Below are positions 46,290 to 58,000 of a DNA stretch of 64,000 nt, piece by piece. The notes under the pieces are model-generated. The model saw only the letters and a list, made by a program, of their open reading frames with translations. It was not told where the DNA came from and searched no databases. Source of the DNA: Mya arenaria (taxonomy: Eukaryota; Mollusca; Bivalvia; Myida; Myidae). The position numbers and the translations under genes were made by a program. Numbering within the stretch: position 1 is the stretch's first letter; the number at the start of each line of letters is the position of its first letter. The DNA lies in contig NC_069135.1 of NCBI RefSeq assembly GCF_026914265.1, forward strand, positions 36,093,756 to 36,157,755. Direction: 5' to 3'.

Positions 46290-47157
46290 GGTTACTCGTT
46301 TCTCACGGGTCTGGATTTCACACGGTCGATGTTATCTTAAATTGTGATGGATAGGAATGAACGGGAACATGTGGCGAATTGTTTTACAAAACATTTTTTT
46401 TCACTCAAATTTTACTCAAGAATGTTTCTAGCTTTGTTTTTTTTTATAATGAGTAGGTTATTCTACAGTGTATATTAACACAAATTATTCTTTTACAGGA
46501 ATAATATTCGAACTGAAATGACCTTCAAAATGATATATTTTGGAATTATAGAGAAACAAACTCCGAGAGTGATGCTTATCATTTTTATTTCACTTTAATC
46601 AAAATGTTGTATTCATAAATGTAAACTAACAAACGATGTTCCAGTTCTTGAAAGCTTAAAAATTGTAAAGTTTCTCAAACAAAGAAAACAATTAGAGAGA
46701 TGTTTGGCAGAATCAAAACTAAAAAAAAATACAGCTACATGACCTAAAATGAACCAAAATATAAGTCGAATTTTATTTTAAAGGCAATCCTATTTTTTCT
46801 TACATTACTTACTTTATTGGATTTGATTTTCTTATTCGACTTATTATTTTTCGCTCATTTTTTTTACAAAACTTTATTTTCCTAAGGTAACAAAAAAAAA
46901 TAATAAAGCATTTCCATCTCATGTGTAACATATACCAATATCAATATTTGGACCAATATATCTATATAGCAGACAATTTTAATATTATATTAATATATTT
47001 TCAAAGATGGTGTAAAATGTATGTTATGCATGATACCAAAATAAAACTTTACCACAAAAGCGGTAGCACAAAGCTCAAGCTTAGATAGGTCCTAGAAATG
47101 GCATGATTTAATTGCATATTACCATTTGATTAAAATATTACATGTATCAGGAACGTA

Positions 47158-47394
47158 GCTAGCCCTCTAATCATGTGGATTCAAAATTGTTCTAGGGGGG
47201 CTCGGGGCATGCCCCCTCAGAAGATTTTGAAAACCATGGTGAAATCTGGTGCATTCTGAGGTGCTTTATTTAGTACTGAAAATGGACAGTTTTAGGATCA
47301 TGGAGTCAAGTATGCATATTGCAACTTTGGCTGATTGTTCGTCAGAACCATGCGCATTCAGCCGCGTACTCGCGTTTAGGCAGCTACGCGCCTG
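47158..47394. mobile_element. Inverted-terminal element with CAGG...CCTG ends
   Basis: Left 'caggaacgtagctagcc' pairs with right 'ggcagctacgcgcctg'. TGTAT flanks both sides. A single end of a similar kind ('caggggcgtagctaggcc') is at 54662-54679. Superfamily not determined. Confidence 0.6.
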
Positions 47395-47564
47395 TGTATA
47401 TTGCAATGTTTTCCGTTTGTAATTACTTTAATAATTTTGATTCACATGCAAATATGAGAATAAATTTATATTGAAAATAATAAAGAATAGTTTTTTTCCA
47501 AGATTAAGTGTTCAGTATAGCTTTAAAGCTACGGAAAGGACGTGTTTTATGACTGATAATCAAT

Positions 47565-47602
47565 TATTAATTAATTAATTAATTAATTAATTAATTAATT
47601 AT
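47565..47602. repeat. (TTAA)n microsatellite
   Basis: Run of TTAATTAA units. Confidence 0.9.
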
Positions 47603-47718
47603 TAATGTGCCAAAAAGTACTCTTATTAACTTATACCTTAAAGGCAATTTGTTAATTTCAGAATACTACATCTCAATTGAACGATTATTATATTTCAGCA
47701 AACCCTTTGCACTATACA

Positions 47719-47775
47719 AAACAGAACAGAACAGAACAAAACAGAACAGAACAGAACAGAACAGAACAGAAAAGA
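47719..47775. repeat. (AACAG)n microsatellite
   Basis: Pentamer 'aacag' repeated about ten times with one 'aacaa' variant. Confidence 0.9.
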
Positions 47776-47851
47776 TATAAAATATATGTATAACTTAAGA
47801 AATCTTTACCGTAAATGTATGAGAACCAATAATATAAGAGTGATGACAAAT

Positions 47852-48072
47852 GATCATATTACGTTCGAAAATTAATGTTAATAATACCCATTTTCCTAAA
47901 GCGTTAGTAACGCTTTTAGCCACTAAACCTAAATTTATGAACGTAAATATTAAAAGCTGTGGTCTGATTTTTATGTCACCAGTCTTATGTCACTGGTTTC
48001 CAGATACGTTTGCAAAGATTGGTTCATTACAACACAAAAATAATAATGTCAAAACGGTCGATATGTAAGAGT
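47852..48072. mobile_element. MITE family A, diverged partial copy
   Basis: Contains the centre 'aaagcgttagtaacgctttt' and a right arm ending 'taagagtgcagctgaaac'. The left arm is truncated. Confidence 0.7.
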
Positions 48073-48425
48073 GCAGCTGAAACCGACTTTGGTGACCTTT
48101 CTGCACTGATATTTGTTTCTATAAATATGTATCAACCAAGTTTGAAAAATGGAATTTGTTGGCCAAGGCAGTCAAGCACCCGGGTTTGAAAAAAATAGGA
48201 ATTAGTGTGGCCAGAAACTATAAAATAGAGTTTTATTATTCACGAACATATGTCTATATAGTTTACAGACATTAATGTCCTCATTTGCATTGTTTATTAT
48301 CTCAAAATAAGTTTTAAAACGATTTCATTTTAACTTTCAGAAAAAAAACACATTAGAACACAACTTACATTTTCAGCCAATGAAATTGCAGATAGGCAAT
48401 CGTAAAGTACTACACTTAATCATGA

Positions 48426-48700
48426 AGAATTTTAACTTTCGCGGGTGTTTAAAGGTCCATCTCCTGCCAATCTCATTAAAATCATATCGTGACGTTCACT
48501 TCATTTCATTACGTTATGTAACGTCGTGAAGCGTGTATTGGGGATCTGATATTAATGAGACTGATCTTCTGCCACTCATCCGATACACAAACCGTGTGTC
48601 AGATTTTGCGTTGACAATGTATCAGCAAATAAGATTGTATTCTTAGTCAGTTGGATGACCTGAAGTAGTATCTGAATGATTAAGAAGGGCTCGTCCGCTA
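48426..48700. repeat. Repeat family L copy, interrupted by MITE K
   Basis: Shares 'ctttcgcgggtgtttaaa', 'gccactc(a/g)tccgata' and 'gacaatgtatcagc' with an inverted copy at 51700-51838. Continues into 'cactccacccattcttta', which recurs near 58180. Confidence 0.75.
48468..48563. mobile_element. MITE family K with 9-bp target repeat
   Basis: Ends 'caatctcattaaaatca' and 'tgatattaatgagactg', 96 bp. The direct repeat 'atctcctgc'/'atcttctgc' (48459-48467, 48564-48572) is one mismatch apart. The inverted copy of family L at 51700-51838 lacks it, showing the empty site. Confidence 0.85.
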
Positions 48701-49490
48701 CGCTCACTCCACCCATTCTTTATCATAAAGAATTTTCTTCATGTCATCTTACTATTACATAAGCTCAGGTAGTTGAATTAAGAATTATGTTGCTTCTGAT
48801 AAACGGGCAGGTACCAACCTTAACCATTTAGAGATACGTTACTATCTAAATTTAAGTATCATTTTGTGAGCAAACAAACAAAGCAACCAGTCTTATTTTT
48901 TTCGATAGTTTTTCTTTTTCTAAATAGGATGTTAATCGGTCACATAACACTTTTCATAAACAAATGATACGCACATAATTTTATATTTTGCAGTGCAGTA
49001 AAATAAGTGAACAGAAGTATATAACATTTTATAACACATATAACACTATAAGCAATACATGTAAATGTCTTTTAAAGGTTACCTACTAAATAATAGACTA
49101 ATGCATTTATGTATGCTAATATAAATAACGTGCTGTAGTTAATGGGTAAAACATTTCATCGTGAATTCAATTATATTTCATGGCATTTAGGAAAACGCCA
49201 GTGCAAAGAAAAAAGCTTCCCTTATTATCATACAAGTGATTTACGCGTTTGACATTATTTTAGGTAAAGCTCAATATCATAATGTTTTCGGTGGCACTGC
49301 TTGCTTTAAAGTAAAATTGAATTTGCATTTGCACTTTGATATACTACTATCCTTGATCTATCTTTATTAATATTTTTTCTCATTTGACTTCTTTTTTCTT
49401 AAGAAAATTCTCCTCTTTTCTTTCGCCCCTTCACGTCCATCTGCTTCATGAATTTTAGTTCTATTGCCGCAATTAAATGATATTGATGAT
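48701..49490. other. Spacer, possible terminal exon near 49393-49465
   Basis: No clear gene. On the minus strand 49465-49393 reads 'ELKFMKQMDVKGRKKRGEFS' and then stops, after an 'aatag'. It could be a last exon of the CNBD2-like gene, but there is no family match to support this. Confidence 0.2.
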
Positions 49491-49494
49491 GAAA

Positions 49495-49670
<176 letters not shown>

Positions 49671-50394
49671 GATGAAGATTCCAGTGAATCTTCTCAAGAA
49701 GCAACCAGTGAACTTACTTAGACAACTTAAGAAGCCTTCAGTTAATGTACTGAATAATTTATTATTAACAATGTTTTAAATGGGATTTAATTACGGAATG
49801 AAACAGAAGAAAACAACAACAACAAATTGTTGTTTTCAGTTTATTTGTTAAAGTAAATTTTCACAGCATCTAATGATCACACTAATATCACAAGGGAACG
49901 TACATGATACATAACACAATGTTAAATAATGCTTCGCAGTGCATTTAAACCATATTAACAAGTGAGTATTCTTAATAAGAATTTGATTGACAGGCCCTAA
50001 AATTGTAGGTGAATATAAACTCTGATAAATAGAGTAGTATACATTCAATTTAGTGTATTTATATATCAGTGCTTATAAAATAAGACAAATATTAGACAAA
50101 AATGTTTATAAAATGTATAAGAACAAAAATATCACCAACTGTTCTTTTTATAAAATGCTTTAAAACTACGATGAACTGTCATTGTACATACGTATTGGCC
50201 TAATAAAAAGATGAATGTTTGGTTTCAGTGTAAGACCGCTATAAAGTTGAACACCAAACGTTAATATTTCAATCGTAGCTACGCCACTCCAAAAATATAG
50301 CTTTTTGTGCTCTCTCATAGCGGACTATACTATTTCTTTACTTGGAAACAAACACACTTTATCCTTTATAACTTGTAAATTGACAGTGGACGTT
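49671..50394. other. Spacer, no gene seen
   Basis: AT-rich sequence with no recognisable repeat or exon. Confidence 0.4.
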
Positions 50395-50638
50395 ATACTG
50401 CACACGTTTATACGTGCTTTACTTACGCTATACTGCGCACGTTTATACGTGCTTTACTTACGTTATACGGCACACGTTTATACGTGCTTTACTTACGTTA
50501 TACTGCACACGTTTATACGTGCTTTACTTACGCTATACTGCACACGTTTATACGTGCTTTACTTACGCTATACTGCACACGTTTATACGTGCTTTACTTA
50601 CGTTATACGGCACACGTTTATACGTGCTTTACTTACTT
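50395..50638. repeat. 35-bp minisatellite, 7 copies
   Basis: Unit 'cacacgtttatacgtgcttt' plus 'acttacgttatac'; adjacent units differ at one or two bases. The inner 'cacgtttatacgtg' is an imperfect palindrome. No spacers, so not CRISPR. Confidence 0.93.
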
Positions 50639-51103
50639 TGTAGTCATTTCACGTTTATTTAATGTCATTTTTCACCAGTTATTGCGACCATAATACCAAT
50701 CCGTCTAGTTTCATAAACATGATCCATCAAAATGTATGAATACCATACTGATACGGTATAGAAATATCGTTTAATCAAACGTTTATCTAGCGTACTGGCG
50801 GCAAACGTAAAGTCGATCTAGCGTCATTGACGTCGCTTTTACGTTGATTGACGTCACGCAGAATCGTGTTTATCGTAAGTTTTTTATGAAGGTCCCATCT
50901 TATCTTATTTTCCAGATTTGACTGTAAATTTTCATTCGATGGGTAAGGGAATGTCTGAAATAAGAAATATGTACTTACATTTTTAAAAAGTCAATATGTG
51001 TGAGAGTTAACATTTTTAATTGGTTTAATTTTAAGCGATTTTCTATATGTTATTCGTTCGGAAAAATAAGCAAAGAAGTTACAAAAAATATGAAAAAAAA
51101 TAT

Positions 51104-51363
51104 GGGCCGATTGTTTAGAACTCCACTTAAGGTTTCAACGTTGTTAACGATGATATTGTTGTTGTTAACTATTAAAGTTTTACTGCTCTGAAAGTTCAAC
51201 GGACACACCAGTGATCTGCAGCACGTCTAATAAGATTTGAGACAGTTTCAGCTATTCTTGTGTCATTTAAGTACATGGCGATATCGTTCGTTATCGTTCA
51301 TTATCATTTAAAAGTTAACAACGATACCGTTAACAACATTGTTAACTTATAAAAATCAGCCCT
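51104..51363. mobile_element. MITE family H copy
   Basis: Ends 'gggccgattgtttagaact' and 'aaaaatcagccc' with TAT on both sides. Inner 'gttaacaacattgttaact' is a near-perfect palindrome. A larger relative lies at 59152-59597. Confidence 0.7.
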
Positions 51364-51417
51364 ATATCTCATGCGAAACCACAGGGACAAACCAAGCTGC
51401 CAAAAACTTAATCTTGC

Positions 51418-51552
51418 TTAAATCTGCGATCTGATCTTTTGTCAGCAGTCTTTCATCACTGGTTAGCAGATATTTACGCAAAAAATTTTTAATTCCAAGA
51501 CAAAAAAAAGAAAGTTGTCAAAACAGTAAATCTGTGAGAGTGCAGCTTTAAT
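51418..51552. mobile_element. MITE family A, right half
   Basis: Matches from 'tctgcgatctgatcttttgt' to 'gtgagagtgcagctttaa'. Confidence 0.75.
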
Positions 51553-51699
51553 GGCACGAAGGGTAAAATGGGAAAGGTCAAACATGGAATTAAACATAAT
51601 ACACAAAAGACATCAAATACTGAAATATCGTTTGTCATTTAAGTAATAGATAGATGACATCAATTTTATTGAATTGAATGGGCCATTCATTTAGAAATT

Positions 51700-51838
51700 A
51701 CTTTAGGCCATCTAACTGACTTAGAATACAACCTCATTGGCTGATACATTGACAACGCAAACTCTGACGCAGGGAATGTTTATCGGACGAGTGGCAGAAG
51801 GCGGAATTTTAAACACCCGCGAAAGATGAAATTCTTAA
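51700..51838. repeat. Repeat family L copy, inverted, without the MITE
   Basis: Reverse complement matches 48426-48700 except that the 96-bp MITE K is absent. Confidence 0.75.
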
Positions 51839-51921
51839 TGATAAAGTCAAGTACTTAATAATTGCCTATCAGCAATTTTATTGATGAAAAATGTAGATCG
51901 TATTCTAATTATACTTATTAC

Positions 51922-52056
51922 CATTTCCTTCAGTTTGACAATCTGCGCCTGTGATGCATTCTCCATGTAGAACTTCTTCTCGATCATAATGCACTCCGCT
52001 CCGTTACTGACCAGACTGAAGTTAGGCTGATTTTCAAACAGCATTTCCGCCAACCC
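51922..52056 (-). CDS. CNBD2-like exon: end of cNMP fold
   Basis: Acceptor 'atgaactgcag', donor GAAATG|GTAATA, 45 codons in phase 0. Encodes 'GLAEMLFENQPNFSLVSNG' and 'AECIMIEKKFYMENA'. Confidence 0.86.
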
Positions 52057-55000
52057 CTGCAGTTCATTTACATGAAAAGTTACATAATTATAATTTTATG
52101 GTCGACATTTTTTTTTCGATTGTCGAAATAATTATTTATTGCTGTTTTGATACAACTTGCTTTTTCGATATTATTTGCTGTTTCTAGATTGCTTGCTTTT
52201 TCGACATAATTTGCTTCTTCGATATAATTTACATTTTCGATGTTATTTGCTGTTTCTTGATTACTTGCTGTTTCGATGGTTTCTATATCACCTGCTTTTT
52301 CGATATTACTTGCGTTTTCGATATTGTTTGCTGTTTCTATATAACTTGCTTTTTAGATAGTATTTGCTGTTTCGGTATTATTTGCTGTTTCGATAGTTTC
52401 TATATCACCTGCTTTTTCGATATATCTTGCGTTTCCACAATTGTTTGCTGTTTCTATATAACTTGCTTTTTCGATATTATTTGCTGTTTCGATATAACTT
52501 GCTTTTTCGATATAACTTGCTTTTTCGAGATTATTTGCTGTTTCGATATAACTTGCTTTTTCGATGTAACGTGCTTTTTCGATATCATTTGCTGTTTCGA
52601 TATAACTTGCTTTTTCGATATTATTTGCTGTTTCGATATAACTTGCTTTTTCGGTATGTTTTGCTGTTCAGATAACTTGCTTTTTCGTTATCATTTGTTA
52701 TTTCTATATCACCTGCTTTTTTTAGTTACTTGCTTATCCGATACGTTTTTATTACTAGAAGAAATGTAAATTTTAGTATTTAAATTGAAAGAGTAAAGAA
52801 TAGTGAACCCTTGTTTTGTAAGAATTTGATACACCGAAATAATGTTTCATTATAATTGTTAAAGTTTTCAATGGATTTGTCTATATATTTTACAATTTAT
52901 TGTAAAACAAAAAAAAACACTTATCAAACCCAGACAGTAAGCATTGTAAAAAGTTATGCATCTCTGAAGCCTTATGTTGGACATTTTGTTTAAATTCAAA
53001 TTCAATCGTACATATTTTAGTGAATTTCATGCGTACACCATCAGCGTTCGTGGAATAAGCCGGTCACGTGACTAGGCTTATGAAACAAGTGAATCTCATT
53101 GGCGGATAATAGTAATAAAATACGCCCAAGAGGCACCATTTCGAATAAGAAAAATGTTTAAATTTTCCCAGTGGAATACACCTCAAACCCCATGCCAACA
53201 ATTAAATCCAAATAAACTTCGGTTCCGAGGAAGGGGCGCAAGCTAAAAGGTTACGCCCCTTAGCTTCACCCCCTCTAATGTCAAATCCTAGTGCCGCCCA
53301 TGAATTTAGCCATAGCTGCTGTTGTGGCGTGTACTGCTTGGCCTTTAATTTGATTGAAACTCGGCTTATAAATGCAATCGCCATCCAAGCTAATAAATTC
53401 CTTACATTACTGGTTTGTGTTCTTTTGTATGTGCAATTAGTCAAAAATAATAAAACAAGCTTGTAGTTTCAATTGTATATTGTATTTACATTTTTATATA
53501 TCCAAGTAGTCAAAAATAATAAAACAACCTTGAAATTTCAATTGTAAATTTTGTTTACAAAAATATCAATAAGCCTTATGTAACGTATTGTATAATAGTT
53601 ACAGTTTTCTCTCAGTACGTTAATAAATGACAATCAGGAACGCCCGTCTTATTTAAGTGTGTAAACATGTTTGGTTCAGTTCCATTAACAGTGGCTGTTG
53701 GCGAAGAGAGACTCCAGCACGCTGTGATTAATATATAAAATACTAATCGCAGTAGGAGATGGCGAATATCATTTTTTTCACAAACATAACATGAAGTTAT
53801 GTAACCATTTGTTTTATACCCTTGCCCTTGGTTTTTTTATTAAGGAGTGATTCCTGTTTTCACAAAAGTGTATAATAACAAAATGTTGGAACATATATAT
53901 TCTATTTTTATATATGTATACAAATTGTTTCAACGCTTTCAGCGATGTGTTTTCGGTTTCAATTAGGTACAAGGACGATACGGACAATCCCTCCAAAGCC
54001 CAGACGATAGAACCATACGAACGGACGTCTGCCAATCTTGGCCGTATGGTCCCCCAAGCTGGACAGTTTCTTTTGCCAAACTGGGCTGTATTAAAAGTAC
54101 ACAAGTCTGGTCCGTATTGCATCGGAACTGCCCCCCACCCCTTCCCCTCTATATACATGTAATGCACCCTTCATTTGACCTTAGTGTCTTGTCACTTACA
54201 GTTACTTTGTCAGAGCCCAAGTGATTTGTTTCCATAAAGGATAGTCGGTATTGTTTCAGCGAGCGCAATTAAATATACAAAAAAGTAACTTACGAAAACT
54301 TGTCCTTTAAGAAGTGCCTGTATCTCTACGAACACAGGTCGTGCTTCTGGCGGCTTAATGGTCAGGTCCCGAATGGGGCTCCCAGCTACCATCGTGGGCA
54401 GAGCCATCTCCTGCCAGTCGTCCACCTTTTGGATATTGTCAATTTCAGATCCCTCTCGAGCTCCCAGTCTTAAATTTGCATAACTTTCTCTTCGGGCCGG
54501 TTTAACATTCGATTCACTTCCTCTGGTTACCGGTTTGACAGATAAATCGAACGCGACTCTTGAAGATTTTGCCTCGCGAGAAGCAATACCATTGCGAGAT
54601 GAAATCGAAGCAAACGAAGATTCTCTGTTCACTGAATAAAATATACACATGTTGACATATACAGGGGCGTAGCTAGGCCCGATGGTTGCACACAGCACAT
54701 AGTTTAGAAAAACACCAGACTTGCTTTTGCTAAAAAGAACGTGATATATCACTTTTGTACATGTCATCAGTTTTTATTGCATTTTGGGCTTATTTAAATT
54801 TAATCATTTTTCAGTTGAAGACCCAGGCCTACAAGGTCTATATGTAGATAAGCCACTGAATTATACCTAATTGAACAGAAGAATCAACATATTTAACATA
54901 CATTTGTGCTGTTATTACTTCTTGTTTACATCAACTGTTGAATTATCATCGTGTCTTTAGCGTGTGTTGTTTCTAACAGTCCATTAGACGGATACTTACC

Positions 55001-58000
55001 TCCACCCATTGATTTGAAAGGTCCCTGGAATGTAAAAGACAAAAACACTATCAAAGGCTATATTATAAAAATAAAAAGTATTGATAATACAATCATATTT
55101 ATTTAATGCTAATTCAATTATATATCTCAGTGTTTATACTAAGATATGTATCAAAAGTTAAGACTTGAATTTTATAACGATACATGCTCCTAATATTATA
55201 CAAGTATACAACTAAATACAATGAAAATGTATTCGCCAAGGCTTATAAGCCATCAAAATACTTCTATTTCCCGTTTTGGTTTAGGAGTTCCGACTTAGCT
55301 CATTTTTTCTGTTTTGACCCGGCGTTTTTTTACAAATATTTGCTTAACAGATCGGAAACACGCTTGGTACAAATATAGTAACAACTATTATAATTAAAGA
55401 TGCACACTTACTCCCAAATAAGATTTATCACAAATAATAATACTGCTTTAATATTCCTTAAAGGATGAATATATGTGGAAAACAATGGTTCTTATGAAGG
55501 ATACCGAGTTTAAATTGAAAGAAATGAGCATAAAACACGGTATTTCTACCTTATGAGAAGATAGTAAATCACAGTAAATCTTTTAGCACTCACTAATCAT
55601 TTAATGTTTTTGCGTTTTCTGCTATTAAATACACGGTCACAACCTTGCTATCAGTAATCAATATTTGCCATAAATGCATTATTTAGTAAGCAGTTAAAGG
55701 TTTATCAGTCAAAATTTATGTTTGTTATTCATGTGTGTGTATTGATTTTGAATAAGAGTGTCACTTTAAGTAATAATTCGCACAAAAGTTGTTATAATAC
55801 TAAATCGTATACCCCTGCTCTTAAAATGTTGGTATACATAGAAAAGTGAATTGTATGTCACATTTTGAAAAGTTCCAGGAACTGAGTAGATAAAACAGTA
55901 TACATAAAGGAACAAGGGTAAATTTCTCACTTTAAGCATGGCCAAGGACTTCCGTCTGCTCATCTGGAGTTTCTTAACAGATTCACTCCGCATGGAAGTC
56001 GAGTTTCCGGTCTCTGAGCGCACGTCCGCTCCCGCGTCCGCAAGCTTCTCCAACTGTCCGAGGGCGCGGTTTACAGTATTTGCGTTCATATACTGGAATT
56101 AACAGATGAAGCTGTAGGTTTAGCACAATGCTTTGGCAAGAATATATATTTTGTAATAGTAAACCGACCATAAATGTGTCCCGTCTTTGTATAAATAAAG
56201 TCGATCAATGTATTTTAACAAAAAAAACAAGTTTTATGACGCGGGTCCATATAGTATTTTGGCTGGTTGGGACCTGTCCAAAATATATGGACCTCTGACG
56301 TCGTAGAACTGCCAAGTGCGGGCAGAAATTTTGCAAGTAGACAAGGCCAAGTACAATAGAACACTTCAATAAAGATAAAAATGAATGGTAATAACAGAAA
56401 TGTTTGGTATAATATAAGAAATATGACAGTACACACTGGGCCATATGCCATTTTAAGGATCGGCCAGTCAGGCCCCGTAGGTGAATTGACTCCGGCTAAC
56501 AATTCGGTCCATATAGAACTACGGGAGCTTACTGACCGATCCTTATAATGTCATATGACCTTCAGTGGTATGTAATATTTCTTAATAAAGCGATTGCTTT
56601 ACCAGGAACATATAGTGTGCTCCACAAATGTAATTGTAAGCATTTTACGTAAAATACACAAATACGTGTTTACATATAATTGCTCACTGACATGTGCAGT
56701 TACAATTAATGTATTTACAATTCCAGCATTGCGAACAAAAACGCCAGTGTAACAATCCAGAATTAAGTTATACGACCGAATTTTTATTTTTATTTTATTG
56801 ACTTTATGTGTTTGAATTGTATAAAACGAAATAAATCTTGTTCTGTTCTATTCTGTTCTGCTCTGACAAAAAAATATGGTCATCTCACCTCATCCTTCAT
56901 AAGCTTGAGTTCGTTGTACGAGTCATTTGTTTTCACGTTGATCTCGGGAAGGGCGAAGAAGCGCACGTGCAGGTTCTGGTCCTCGACGTTCCGCTTCTCC
57001 TCCTCGAACATGAGCTGAACCTGCTCCTCGTGGCTTAACATCGCCTCTGACTCGACCGGACACTCAGATATCACTGGGAAAAAAAACGCTAAAATCATCA
57101 AAGGAAAACAAAAATTCAAATAAAATTAGGTTCATTTTCTGAAATATTAATGACATATGTAGACAAACATGAGCTGAACCTGCTCTGACTCGACCGGACA
57201 CATCACGGGACTAGAATGCAAAGGTCCTTAAAGAAAACAAAAATGGAACATAAAACATGTTCATTAGCTAAACTACTAATGACGTACATGTAGACAAACA
57301 TGAGCTGAACCTGCTCCTCGTGGCTTAACATGGCATCTGACTCGACCGGACACTAAGATATCACTGAACAAGTTTGCAAAGATTAGCAAAGGGAGACAAT
57401 CAATGTACATAAAAACTTTTATTTTCGGAAATATTAATGACACATATAGACTAACATGTCTTGACTGGACACTTCTATACCAGTCAAAAATAACACGAAC
57501 GTAATACAAAAGATTAGTATATATGATTTATATCAATACATATGATAAATGAAATATAAATAACATGGAAATATAAAAATGAGTTGTTTGCGCCTCTTAC
57601 TCGTTCTGACTCGATCGGACACCAAGATCTCATTATAAAATAACTGGAAATCGAAAAAATGTCATAAGATATTGAATTCGCTGTCAATAACTGTAGTTTA
57701 ACGGCTAACGACAAAATATTCTACCTGCTTAAATAACATAATCTATAGCAGTTGTATATATTTTTAATAGCGTCTAGAATACTACGATATTATTCTACGC
57801 TGTCAAATATTTACATATGGGATTTGACACTCTATGTAAGGTATCCATTGTCCATTAGGAATGCAGGCCAATAGTATGTAACCAGTAACTAGTAAATGTT
57901 GTTCAGTTTAATCGTTTATAAGTTGCCGACATTCACAAGATTCGGTCATTAGTCGACAAATTCAAGCCACCATGGGTCATTTTAGTTCAATGCCGCCTGG

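Noticed and set aside
50305-50693. Regular repeats at 50.4-50.6 kb considered as a CRISPR array
   Set aside because: Units are contiguous with no unique spacers, and the window is eukaryotic.
52157-52769. Open frames of Phe/Leu/Tyr- and Cys/Phe-rich repeats
   Set aside because: They come from the 18/36-bp minisatellite next to a real exon.
53202-53444. Open frame of 80 codons on the minus strand
   Set aside because: No domain and no splice logic with neighbouring exons; the sequence appears repeat-derived.
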